From: Saccharofermentans sp. | Lineage (GTDB): Bacteria; Bacillota; Clostridia; Saccharofermentanales; Saccharofermentanaceae | DNA length: 64,000 nt | Direction of reading: 5' to 3' | NCBI GenBank assembly: GCA_024685385.1 | Contig: JAIKVV010000028.1 | Coordinates: 1-64,000 of the forward strand | Part shown: positions 6,685 through 15,401 of the stretch, one piece after another | How positions within the stretch are numbered: the first letter of the stretch is position 1 | Layout of the letters: the number at the start of each line of letters is the position of its first letter | The notes under the pieces: model-generated | What the model was told of the DNA's origin: nothing | Database searches by the model: none | What the model saw: the letters and a program-made list of their open reading frames with translations, nothing else | Program-made: the position numbers and the translations under genes

Positions 6685-8911
6685 AAAAACTCTTGCCATC
6701 ATAATTTCAGTTCTGACAGTTTTATTCTGTCTGTGTCCCGCCGTATATGCGGACACCGCTCCGGTGAACGCCTCGGTAAAGGAATACCTTGCGGCGCCCA
6801 GTCAGTACACAAATAACACTTCCTTCATTAAAGGGATCTCCGAAACGCTTTCCGGAAAATCATCCCTTTCCTCCCTGGGCAACTTCGGCGGATACGTTAT
6901 ATATGAATTCAATGAGGATATCCTCAACAGCCCCGATCACAAGTACGGCATTGACTTCATGATCTACGGCAACTCCTTCAACGGCAATCTCACCACCCAG
7001 GAGCCCGGTCAGGTGTGGGTGTCAAAGGACAGGGTCAAGTGGTATGCCCTCGCAGGCAGCGAGCATTATGAAAACTCCACAATATGGGACTACAGTGTTA
7101 AATACATCAACACCGGGACGTCAAAGTCGAATTATACCGACAGTATGGGAGACAGCGGCTGTGTAAGCACAAATACGGTTTCCCCCTATCCCCTTCAGGA
7201 ACGTTATCCCGACATTGAGATAGACAGTGAAGTTCTTAAGCTCTCCGGCATACTTCTTGCAAAGCAGAGGCTTTCCAGCACTGCAAACGGGATATTTACC
7301 TCCTTCGGTTACGTTGACACGTTAAAGTGCAATATAACCGGTCTGCCCGAAAATCCTTATGTGGAAGAACCCATACAGAAACTCATCGGCGGTCAGTTCG
7401 ATATCTCGTGGGCTGTGGACGAAAGCGGCAAGCCGGTTTACCTTGATTCCGTAAAATATGTAAAAGTGCAGACAGCCACATTCATTGACGCGGGCGCATT
7501 CGGTGAAAAGTCAACCGAGATCAGCTGTGTAGCCCTGGCTCCCGAGGAAGATTTTGAAAGCAGTTATATAAAACCTGAGGTATATGTCAACGGCAAAAAG
7601 GTCGTATTCAATAAGAATAATTTTTGCAGGATCAATGACACGTCAACCGGGATCGACATAAGCGTTGACGCTCCTGATTCAAATGTCTACATCAACAACG
7701 AGCGCACTTCTAAGAGGCTCTTCTACGCTCCCCCTGAAAAGGGACTTGTCCGTATAATCGTTCAATCCGGATTTGACGCCGCGCAAATATATTATCTGGA
7801 CGTAAGCTCCGCCGGCAGTGAAGAGGAGCTTGTTCTTTCCCACAGTCAGCTGGATATCCCCGTATTCGGCACGGACAAAATAACCGCAAATATGCCGGTC
7901 AGCTGGAGATCCTCGGACGATAAGGTCGCCGCTGTGGATAAGGACGGCAACATTACAGCCGCCAAACAGGGTACGGCGATAATAACCGCCGTCACCGCCC
8001 TGGGACAGATTGCGGAATGCAGAGTAAATGTCACCGTTGACACAAGTGAAGAGAACGGGATGGCCGTAACTTTCTGCGCCTCTGACGGAGATATCATTAT
8101 CCCCTGCGATACCCTCATGGTCTTTCCCGGCACAGCGAAGGCATACGGCTATGACGTTGCCGCATATGACCACAACTCAAAGGCAGTGGAGGGAGCGACA
8201 TTTTTCGACGCCCTTGTTGCCGCCCACATAAAGCTCTACGGAAATAAGTTTACCGGGAACACCGCCCGGGATTATCTCATAATGCAGAACGGATTCATAA
8301 CAAAAGCCTTCGGCAAAAGCGCCGCAAGCTCAGGCTTTACCGTAAACGGCACATTCCCCAACGACGGGATAATAAACAAGGACTACGGTACTTTTACAGG
8401 CTATGCCTGCGACACGGCCGTAATAAGCGAAGGGGACAAATTATCATACTTCCTGTACAGGGATACGAAGTATTTCAGCGACATCTACGCATATTTTGAC
8501 AAAGATAACTACCCGGCATTCGCCGGTGAAAAGTTCAGCATAAAGCTTAAGGGTTACGGCGTTATGGTGAACGGTCTTAACCCCTTTGACGTGATAGACA
8601 GCAAATATTCAAAGCCCGTTGCAAAGGCGGATATATTTGTCCTGACCGAAGACGGCAGCGTTAAAGTCGGTACCACCAACAAACGGGGAGCCGCTAACAT
8701 CAAACTCAACGATGAGGGTACATACACCCTGTTCGCGGTAAAGGACACAAATGATGACGAAGCCCCGATGATAATCCCCTTTGCAAAGGTCACGGTGACA
8801 AAAAGCTCAGATAACGCCTTCGTGCGGTTTTTTAAGCGCATAGCCGCAGGTATAGCAAAAATATTCAACATGATTTTCAGAGCAAAAAGCGCAGGGAAGG
8901 AAGCCGTATAA
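6671..8911 (+). CDS. Large secreted protein with Big_2 and DUF4430 domains, predicted corrinoid-binding surface protein
   Basis: 746 residues with a signal peptide (about 1-27, ending VYA-DT). Residues about 30-215 form a domain with FGGYVIYEFNEDI and WYALAGSEHYENSTI, which I recall from surface proteins beside B12 loci in Bacteroidetes. Residues about 395-455 are a bacterial Ig-like Big_2 domain (WRSSDDKVAAVDKDGNITA). Residues about 500-615 are DUF4430-like (GFTVNGTFPNDG, then EGDKLSYFLYRD), the fold related to the beta domain of intrinsic factor and transcobalamin. The last 30 residues are basic and amphipathic (FVRFFKRIAAGIAKIFNMIF). GAGGAGGT precedes the ATG. Cobalamin binding is inferred from riboswitch control and domain type. 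Confidence 0.7.
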   Translation: MKMFKKTLAIIISVLTVLFCLCPAVYADTAPVNASVKEYLAAPSQYTNNTSFIKGISETLSGKSSLSSLGNFGGYVIYEFNEDILNSPDHKYGIDFMIYGNSFNGNLTTQEPGQVWVSKDRVKWYALAGSEHYENSTIWDYSVKYINTGTSKSNYTDSMGDSGCVSTNTVSPYPLQERYPDIEIDSEVLKLSGILLAKQRLSSTANGIFTSFGYVDTLKCNITGLPENPYVEEPIQKLIGGQFDISWAVDESGKPVYLDSVKYVKVQTATFIDAGAFGEKSTEISCVALAPEEDFESSYIKPEVYVNGKKVVFNKNNFCRINDTSTGIDISVDAPDSNVYINNERTSKRLFYAPPEKGLVRIIVQSGFDAAQIYYLDVSSAGSEEELVLSHSQLDIPVFGTDKITANMPVSWRSSDDKVAAVDKDGNITAAKQGTAIITAVTALGQIAECRVNVTVDTSEENGMAVTFCASDGDIIIPCDTLMVFPGTAKAYGYDVAAYDHNSKAVEGATFFDALVAAHIKLYGNKFTGNTARDYLIMQNGFITKAFGKSAASSGFTVNGTFPNDGIINKDYGTFTGYACDTAVISEGDKLSYFLYRDTKYFSDIYAYFDKDNYPAFAGEKFSIKLKGYGVMVNGLNPFDVIDSKYSKPVAKADIFVLTEDGSVKVGTTNKRGAANIKLNDEGTYTLFAVKDTNDDEAPMIIPFAKVTVTKSSDNAFVRFFKRIAAGIAKIFNMIFRAKSAGKEAV

Positions 8912-10249
8912 ATGAAGTTTAAAAGAGTACTGTGCATACTGCTTGCCTTGTTTGTCCTGCCGGGCGCTGTGACCTGCTATGCAGGCTCCGATGTAAACGA
9001 CAGCAGGATCACTCACTTTAAAACTCCCGCATCCCACGGCGATTCCGACCTGTTGTGGGGAAAGCGTTTCGGTTCGTCCTACAAGGACGCTCCCGGAGTG
9101 CCTGTGGTTGTGGATGACACCCTGCTGGTGACCGGGGGTAAAAAGCTTCTTAAGCTTGACGCCTTGACCGGTAAAACAATAAAAAGCGTTGAAATGGCGG
9201 ACGCGCCCAGCTTCGGATACACTCCGCTGCTGTACGTCAACGGCGTGATCTACTGTCCCCTTGACAACGGGAAGATCCAGGCATTCGACTATAAGACCAT
9301 GAAGTCCCTGTGGTTATATACCGATCCCGACGGCGGTCAGTCCCTGACCCCCATCACTTACGACAACGGCTGTATTTACACAGGCTTCTGGAACGATGAG
9401 GATCTTATCGCAAACTACGTCTGCATAGACGTTAAAGATGAAGATACAAAGTCGGCAGTTGAAGCAAAGACCGCAAAATGGACTTACAAAAACACCGGAG
9501 GCTTTTACTGGGCAGGCTGCGCCGTCGTAGGCGATCACGTTATTTTCGGCGGAGACGACGGCACATTTTACGCTGACAGGGGATCAAAGCTCGTTTCCCT
9601 TAACAAAAACAGCGGCGCCCTGACAGACAGCCTTGACATCGTCGGCGATCAGCGTTCCACCGTCACCTACGCTGACGGAAAAGTTTACTTCACTACAAAG
9701 GCAGGTTACCTTTACAGTGTGACCGTTACCGACGCCGGTGAGTTTGACAAACAAAGCCTTAAGCAGCTGTACCTGGGCGGCGCTTCCACATCCACTCCCC
9801 TGATTTTTAACGGCAGGATCTATTTAGGCGTGCAGGGCGAGGGCTTCGGCAGCGGATATTTTAAGGTAATAAATGCCGACACCCTGTCTGTTATATATTC
9901 AGCCGATACCAACGGCTATCCCCAGGGCAAATTTCTGCTCACCGACGCCTATTACAAAGATACAGGCAAGGTTTATATCTACGCCGCCTGCAACGGTCTG
10001 CCCGGCGGCATAACCGTATTTGCCGACTCGGCGGGTCAGACCGTCCCGGAAACCGGGGAACTTTTCATGCCCTCGGGACGGACCTCCGGTTACTGCATAA
10101 GTCCTGTTGTCTGCGATGAAAACGGCACCCTGTTTTACAAAAACGACTCCGGCTATGTTTTCGCTGTGCGGAATAAAAGCTTCCGGGTCTCTATATTCAG
10201 AAAAATTTTCCGCGGAATAAAAATATTATTTGCAAGGCTTTTCGGGTAA
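8912..10249 (+). CDS. Secreted PQQ-like beta-propeller protein, predicted corrinoid-capture protein
   Basis: 445 residues with a signal peptide (about 1-24, CYA-GS). The body repeats blades of the PQQ/YWTD type: LLVTGGKKLLKLDALTGKTI, GVIYCPLDNGKIQAFDYKTMK, GKVYFTTKAGYLYSVTV. The last 22 residues form a basic amphipathic tail (FRVSIFRKIFRGIKILFARL) like that of the preceding protein. It starts directly at the previous stop codon. BtuG of Bacteroides, a very tight surface B12 binder, is also a beta-propeller, so an analogous role is plausible in this riboswitch operon. This is inference; PQQ-like propellers have many functions. Confidence 0.65.
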   Translation: MKFKRVLCILLALFVLPGAVTCYAGSDVNDSRITHFKTPASHGDSDLLWGKRFGSSYKDAPGVPVVVDDTLLVTGGKKLLKLDALTGKTIKSVEMADAPSFGYTPLLYVNGVIYCPLDNGKIQAFDYKTMKSLWLYTDPDGGQSLTPITYDNGCIYTGFWNDEDLIANYVCIDVKDEDTKSAVEAKTAKWTYKNTGGFYWAGCAVVGDHVIFGGDDGTFYADRGSKLVSLNKNSGALTDSLDIVGDQRSTVTYADGKVYFTTKAGYLYSVTVTDAGEFDKQSLKQLYLGGASTSTPLIFNGRIYLGVQGEGFGSGYFKVINADTLSVIYSADTNGYPQGKFLLTDAYYKDTGKVYIYAACNGLPGGITVFADSAGQTVPETGELFMPSGRTSGYCISPVVCDENGTLFYKNDSGYVFAVRNKSFRVSIFRKIFRGIKILFARLFG

Positions 10250-10254
10250 TAAAT

Positions 10255-11202
10255 ATGAATTCAGGCTTCAAGGGATATAATCCATACGTTAACATGCTGT
10301 TTTTTATAAGCGTTATAGTGTACGGGATGCTCATACGACACCCCGTATATCTTGCCCTGTCCCTTTTAGGCGCTTTCGTATATTATCTCAGGCTCAAGGG
10401 CAAGGCGGGGATAAAAACGTTTTTATGCTTCATTTTACCCATGTTCCTGTTTGTGGTGCTGATAAATTCATTTTCAAACCACTACGGCGTCACAGCCCTT
10501 TTTACCCTGCCATCCGGAAATAAATTCACCTTTGAATCCCTGATGACAGCCACCGCCACTTCCCTCATTGTAGTTATAGTAATGCTCTGGTTTTTCTGCT
10601 ATAACGAGGTGGTGACGGCTGATAAATTCATGCACGTGTTCGGCAAGATACTGCCTGTGGGAGCGTTGGTCATCTCAATGGCGCTTCGATTTATACCCAT
10701 GTACCGCAAACAGTTTTCTGACACCCACAACGCTCAAAAATGTTTCGGTGAACCCGCAGGAAAAGACGGTTATATAAACAGGATAAGGAACTTTGTCCGG
10801 GTCTCAGCCGCCACGGTATCCCACGCTCTTGAGAACGCCATACAGACAGCGGACTCCATGAAGGCTCGGGGTTACGGTCTCAAGGGCAGGACAAGCTATT
10901 CCCGGTTCAGATGGACGTCCCGGGATACGGTAATTATCTGTCTTTTGATCCTGCTCAACGGCGCGGTGATCTTCGGGGTGACAAGGGACTGCGCCTACTG
11001 CATATATAATCCCTATGTGGTGATAAATCCCTCGGCAGATTTCGGCACCACGTTTTTTATCGAAGACCTGAACATGACCCTCAACCCCTTTTCCCCCACC
11101 GGTATCATCTCAATGACAGCGTATTTTTTCCTGTGTTTTATGCCCGTAATAATAGACGTTAAGGAGGATATAAGATGGAACAGATCAAGATCGAAGATCT
11201 GA
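10255..11202 (+). CDS. ecfT: ECF transporter transmembrane component EcfT
   Basis: 315 residues with about six membrane segments (for example near 15-45, 60-80, 95-115, 125-145, 225-245, 280-300). The coupling-helix motif SMKARGYGLKGRTSY corresponds to the conserved Ala-Arg-Gly signature by which EcfT contacts the ATPases. It forms the scaffold between the S component and the ATPase dimer. It follows the propeller gene by five bases with no clear ribosome site and overlaps the ATPase gene by 28 bases, which suggests translational coupling. Confidence 0.88.
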   Translation: MNSGFKGYNPYVNMLFFISVIVYGMLIRHPVYLALSLLGAFVYYLRLKGKAGIKTFLCFILPMFLFVVLINSFSNHYGVTALFTLPSGNKFTFESLMTATATSLIVVIVMLWFFCYNEVVTADKFMHVFGKILPVGALVISMALRFIPMYRKQFSDTHNAQKCFGEPAGKDGYINRIRNFVRVSAATVSHALENAIQTADSMKARGYGLKGRTSYSRFRWTSRDTVIICLLILLNGAVIFGVTRDCAYCIYNPYVVINPSADFGTTFFIEDLNMTLNPFSPTGIISMTAYFFLCFMPVIIDVKEDIRWNRSRSKI

Positions 11203-12758
11203 ATTTCAGATATGCCCTTTCATCCTCCGACTGTCTGAACGGAATAAACCTCACCGTAGACAAGGGAGAATATATCGTTATCTGCGGTAAAAGCGGCTGC
11301 GGTAAAACCACCCTGCTGCGGCAGCTCAAGCCTGCAATTGCTCCAAAGGGCAAACGGAGCGGAAGCATTCTGTTCTGCGGCAGGAGCATTGACGAGCTGT
11401 CCCCCCGCGAATCAACGGAAAAGATCGGCTTCGTTATGCAGAGCCCGGAGAATCAGGCAGTCACGGACAAGGTGTGGCATGAGCTTGCCTTCGGTCTTGA
11501 AAATCTGGGGCTGAGCACAGCTGAAATAAAACTGCGCATATCTGAAATGACCGCGTATTTCGGCATTGACAGCCTTATGGACAAAAACGTAAACGATCTT
11601 TCAGGCGGACAGCTTCAGGTACTTAACCTTGCCTCCGTAATGGCAATGCACCCGGATGTGCTTATCCTCGACGAACCCACCTCACAGCTTGATCCCGTTG
11701 CCGCTCAAAGCTTTTTCGACATACTAAATCGCATAAATAAGGACATGGGCATTACGGTCATGCTGACCGAGCACCGCCTTGAGAATGTTTTTGTCGACGC
11801 CGACAGGATAGTTGTTATGGACGAAGGCAAAATACTGGCGGCGGATACTCCCTCCGATCTCGGTGAAAAAAGGGACGTTCTGCCTGAGCTTGTCAGGCTG
11901 AGCCTGCCTGCGGCGATGCGTATATTTTTTGCCGTGGACGGTCACGGCAAGACGCCTGTCTCCGTGCGTGAAGGCAGGCGTTGGCTTGAAACGAAAGAGA
12001 TAACCGCTCCGCTGCCGGAACAAAACATTCAAATTTCCGATGACGCCGCGGTAAAGCTTAAAAATATTTATTTTCGTTACAATAAAAACGACAGAGACGT
12101 TATATCGAACCTCAGCGTAAATATCCCCCGGGGCAGTATTTACAGCCTGCTGGGCTCAAACGGTGCGGGCAAAACCACCCTGGCAAAGCTCATTGCAGGG
12201 GCTGAAAAGCCCTACTGCGGCAAGGTAAAGCTGAATGGCAGTACGGCGCTGATGCCTCAGAATGTTCAGGCTCTGTTCACGGAGAAAACCGTCCGGGATG
12301 AGCTTTCCGACCTCTGCCGTGATGAGGAAATTATCCGGTACGTTTCAGAGCTCACTCAGATAAACGGTCTTCTGGACAAGAACCCCTGGGACATAAGCGG
12401 AGGGGAACAGCAGCGCCTTGCGGTGGCTAAAGTCCTGCTCTGCGACAGGGATATATATATCTTTGACGAGCCCACAAAGGGCATGGATATGGAGTTTAAA
12501 ACCGTTTTTGCGGAAATAATATCGGAGCTTAAGTCCAAAGGAAAAACGGTAATAATGATCTCCCACGATATAGAATTCTGCGCCGTAAACACTGAACTGT
12601 GCGCGCTGATATTTGACGGAGATATCTCCGCCTTCGGCACTGTCCGTGATTTCTTCTCAAACAATCATTTTTATACCACCGCCGCCAACAGGATCTCGAG
12701 GGATCTTATCGGCAGAGCGGTCACCTGCGAGGATGTTATAAAATGCGTAAAAAAATAG
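11175..12758 (+). CDS. ecfA: Fused ECF transporter ATPase (A and A' in one chain)
   Basis: 527 residues with two complete ABC domains. The first has Walker A GKSGCGKTT (about residue 38), LSGGQLQ and Walker B VLILDEPTSQLDP; the second has GSNGAGKTT (about 330), ISGGEQQR and IYIFDEPTKGMD. In most Firmicutes EcfA1 and EcfA2 are separate proteins that form a heterodimer; here they are fused. AAGGAGG at 11161-11167 precedes the start. It powers import with EcfT and the S component and overlaps the next gene by 16 bases. Confidence 0.92.
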   Translation: MEQIKIEDLNFRYALSSSDCLNGINLTVDKGEYIVICGKSGCGKTTLLRQLKPAIAPKGKRSGSILFCGRSIDELSPRESTEKIGFVMQSPENQAVTDKVWHELAFGLENLGLSTAEIKLRISEMTAYFGIDSLMDKNVNDLSGGQLQVLNLASVMAMHPDVLILDEPTSQLDPVAAQSFFDILNRINKDMGITVMLTEHRLENVFVDADRIVVMDEGKILAADTPSDLGEKRDVLPELVRLSLPAAMRIFFAVDGHGKTPVSVREGRRWLETKEITAPLPEQNIQISDDAAVKLKNIYFRYNKNDRDVISNLSVNIPRGSIYSLLGSNGAGKTTLAKLIAGAEKPYCGKVKLNGSTALMPQNVQALFTEKTVRDELSDLCRDEEIIRYVSELTQINGLLDKNPWDISGGEQQRLAVAKVLLCDRDIYIFDEPTKGMDMEFKTVFAEIISELKSKGKTVIMISHDIEFCAVNTELCALIFDGDISAFGTVRDFFSNNHFYTTAANRISRDLIGRAVTCEDVIKCVKK

Positions 12759-13447
12759 CATCGGTCCTTATAATCACCCTGCTGATACCCGCCATTATAA
12801 TAGCCTGTATGTTTCTGATAAAAGGTAAACAGTACTATGTTTCAAGCCTGTTGATAGTTTTTTCGGCTCTGGCGGCGTTCTTCATTTCTCTGGAACACAA
12901 AAAGCTCCAGACCCGCGACCTTGTGGCTATATCCAGCGTTGTGGCGCTGGCTGTGGCGGGCAGGGCTCTGCTCTTTATGCTGCCTCAGGTGAAGCTTACC
13001 TGCTCGATAGTCATTCTTGCCGCCATGGTGTTCGGCCCAGACGTGGGATTTATCTGCGGCGCGTTGTCTATGCTTGTGTCCAATATGTTTTTCGGTCAGG
13101 GAGTACACACCCCGTTCCAGATGTTCGGCATGGGTCTTGTTGCGTTTTTATGCGGGCTTATCTTTTATAAAAATAAGATCGGCGATAACCGATTTGCCGT
13201 TGCCATTGTAGGCGGAATACTCTGCTTTGCGGTGTACGGCTTTATAGTCGATACCGGTTCGGCGATATTCTTCTCTTCATCTTTCAATTCTGCGTCCATG
13301 CTGGCGGTGTACGCCTCCGGGTTCAAGTTCAACATCGTTCACGGCGTCACCACTTTTTTTGTACTGCTGTTCGCCGTTCCGGGCATAAAGAACACCTTTG
13401 AGCGAATAGCGGTAAAATACGGGCTGTTCGGGGAGGGATCTCAATGA
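12743..13447 (+). CDS. ECF transporter S component, probably cobalamin-specific (CbrT-like)
   Basis: 234 residues with six or seven hydrophobic segments. The motifs VALAVAGRALLFMLPQVK, VFGPDVGFICGALSMLVSN and FFGQGVHTPFQMFGMGLVAF are those of an S-component group that I associate with the cobalamin transporter CbrT. It would bind the substrate in the membrane and hand it to EcfT and the ATPases. The riboswitch at 6241-6330 supports corrinoid as substrate. Start overlaps ecfA by 16 bases; its stop overlaps the next start (ATGA). Exact substrate not proven. Confidence 0.8.
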   Translation: MRKKIASVLIITLLIPAIIIACMFLIKGKQYYVSSLLIVFSALAAFFISLEHKKLQTRDLVAISSVVALAVAGRALLFMLPQVKLTCSIVILAAMVFGPDVGFICGALSMLVSNMFFGQGVHTPFQMFGMGLVAFLCGLIFYKNKIGDNRFAVAIVGGILCFAVYGFIVDTGSAIFFSSSFNSASMLAVYASGFKFNIVHGVTTFFVLLFAVPGIKNTFERIAVKYGLFGEGSQ

Positions 13448-14262
13448 AAAAAGCCCTGTCTGTGCTTGTCTTTATTTTAATATTGTTCATGACCGGCTGC
13501 GGATTGAAGGTCACCCGTATTGAAAACACCGCACCAACTACCACCGACTTTGTTTTCTCCGCACAACATGAAACGATCACCGTCGTTACGGAGGAACCTG
13601 TTACGGAACCATCAATGGAAACGTTGACGGGATCCACATCGGCAAACGAGACTTTGCCCGAAAGCACCGCGCCCGACGCCAGCACCGATGAAGCAACGGT
13701 CACCGATATTACAACGACTACAAAAAGGCAGTGGACTACAAGACTGTATTCACAGCCTGAAACCAAAACCACCGTACCCACCACTGCCAGGACTACCAAA
13801 CCGGTCACACAGCCGCCCACCCAGAGCAGCACCGTCGTCTGCTCCATTGAGATCGAATGTAAAACCATCCTGAACAACATAGACGATCTGAAAGAAGAAG
13901 AAAAGAAGGGATTTGTCCCCTCAAGCGGATATATACTCAACAGAGTAACTATTTCCCTGCCCCGGGGCAGTACAGTGTTTGACGCGCTTAAATATGTGTG
14001 TCAGAACAATGTCTGCGCCGACAACTGCGAATATTGTCAGGCCTCGGGTATACAGCTTGAATATGTGTTCACCCCCGGTTACGGCAGCGAATACGTCAGG
14101 GGCATACATCAGCTCTACGAAAAAGACTGCGGCTCCCGCTCCGGCTGGATGTACTCGGTAAACGGAACGTTTCCCAACTACGGTTGCAACAAGTACGTTC
14201 TGAACGACGGGGATAAGATCGTGTTTTCTTACACCTGCGATTTAGGTGAGGATCTGAAATAA
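13444..14262 (+). CDS. DUF4430 lipoprotein, predicted corrinoid-binding
   Basis: 272 residues. Lipobox LFMTGCG with Cys19, then a long Thr/Pro-rich linker (about 25-130). The C-terminal half is a DUF4430 domain: SGYILNRVTISLPRGSTVFD, then DCGSRSGWMYSVNGTFPNYG and LNDGDKIVFSYTCDLG. DUF4430 is related to the beta domain of vertebrate intrinsic factor and transcobalamin. Four Cys residues near 180-200 may form disulfides. It is the last gene of the riboswitch operon and overlaps the S component by four bases, so it could be the membrane-bound binder that feeds the transporter. Function is inferred. Confidence 0.72.
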   Translation: MKKALSVLVFILILFMTGCGLKVTRIENTAPTTTDFVFSAQHETITVVTEEPVTEPSMETLTGSTSANETLPESTAPDASTDEATVTDITTTTKRQWTTRLYSQPETKTTVPTTARTTKPVTQPPTQSSTVVCSIEIECKTILNNIDDLKEEEKKGFVPSSGYILNRVTISLPRGSTVFDALKYVCQNNVCADNCEYCQASGIQLEYVFTPGYGSEYVRGIHQLYEKDCGSRSGWMYSVNGTFPNYGCNKYVLNDGDKIVFSYTCDLGEDLK

Positions 14263-14281
14263 AAAACTGAACGTTATAAAA

Positions 14282-14317
14282 CATCGGCAGACGCAAACGC
14301 GTCTGCCGATGATCTTT
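14282..14317 (+). terminator. Strong terminator of the cobalamin operon
   Basis: A perfect 13-bp stem (14282-14294 with 14299-14311) with loop AAAC, followed by ATCTTTTATT. It stands 20 bases after the DUF4430 gene and 29 bases from the end of the convergent manA-like gene, and may serve both. Confidence 0.8.
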
Positions 14318-14339
14318 TATTAAAGCTTTTTAACTGTCT

Positions 14340-15401
14340 TTATTTCTTCGGCGGCAGGCAGGTCACCCACTGAAGCTTACCTTCAGCGGAAAGGGTAACT
14401 TTAGCCTTAGCGCAGGTGGGAAGGAAGAAATAGTCGCCTTTTTTGACAGGGCGTTTGCCGTTTTGCCATGATATCTCCCCCTCTCCCTCGGTAACGACGC
14501 AGACGGCGGGCGCCTGTGTCAGGGTGAGGCTGCCGTTTTTGAGGGTACAGCGTTCCACGGAAAAACAGGGCGTATCGTCATAGGATATCAGCAATTCACG
14601 ACAGAATTTCTCCGCGGTTTCAATAGGCTTAGGCGTGCGGCGGCCGCGGGCTATCGCCTCTTCGCCGTAAACGTCGTAATCGAATACGTCCATGGCAATA
14701 TCCACAGGCAGATCAAGATACATTTCGTGGTCATTCAGATGGTAGTCCGCGCACCAGTGTTCCGGCTGGATTGTGAAATCCGTGGGTTCCTGCACCTCCA
14801 GCACAAGACAGCCCGCGCCGATGGCGTGAACCATTCGGGCAGGGACGATGAACACGTCCCCGGGTACAACGTCAATACCGTTGAGCAAAGCCTCCATGGC
14901 GCCCCGGTCGGTCTCGCTTCTTTCCACCGCGTCGGAAAGCTTCTCTTTGGTCATGGGCTGATTAAAGCCGAAATAAAGCTTTGCGCCGGGACGGGTGGCA
15001 AGTACTATCCATGACTCCGTCTTGCCGTATTCGCTGTTAAAATATTTGCGTGAAAAGGGCTTGTCAGGATGAGCCTGTACGGGCAGGCGTACCGCGCTGT
15101 CAAGCAGCTTGGTCAGCACGCCGAACTGTTTGCGGTCACCCAACAGCTCTTTTGGATATCGTTCCAACAGATCGTCGAACCAGAGGTCGGTACCCTCAAT
15201 ACGGGATACCCCCTCCTTTTCTCCCCGGGAGACCGCATTATTTGCGTGTACGGCGGAGGCGACCCATTCCTCGGGAGTGTCCCCGTCGGTGGAACCGTCC
15301 CCGAAAAAGTCCGCGAACAATGCGCCTCCGGTATAGACGCGGAAAACCCTGTTTTTTTCAAAGAACAAGGGCCCTGAAAACAGTTTTGCAAGCTCCATCA
15401 A
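14340..15401 (-). CDS. manA: Mannose-6-phosphate isomerase, class I (ManA-like)
   Basis: 353 residues. The zinc cupin signatures are present: VQAHPDK near residue 115, GKTESWIVL, and the later MVHAIGAGCLVLEVQEPTDFT. Enzymes of this family interconvert mannose 6-phosphate and fructose 6-phosphate. Its start overlaps the kinase gene by four bases, so the two are translationally coupled in the glycyl radical enzyme operon. It may isomerise a phosphosugar made by that pathway instead of, or as well as, mannose 6-phosphate. Confidence 0.85.
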   Translation of the reverse strand: MMELAKLFSGPLFFEKNRVFRVYTGGALFADFFGDGSTDGDTPEEWVASAVHANNAVSRGEKEGVSRIEGTDLWFDDLLERYPKELLGDRKQFGVLTKLLDSAVRLPVQAHPDKPFSRKYFNSEYGKTESWIVLATRPGAKLYFGFNQPMTKEKLSDAVERSETDRGAMEALLNGIDVVPGDVFIVPARMVHAIGAGCLVLEVQEPTDFTIQPEHWCADYHLNDHEMYLDLPVDIAMDVFDYDVYGEEAIARGRRTPKPIETAEKFCRELLISYDDTPCFSVERCTLKNGSLTLTQAPAVCVVTEGEGEISWQNGKRPVKKGDYFFLPTCAKAKVTLSAEGKLQWVTCLPPKK

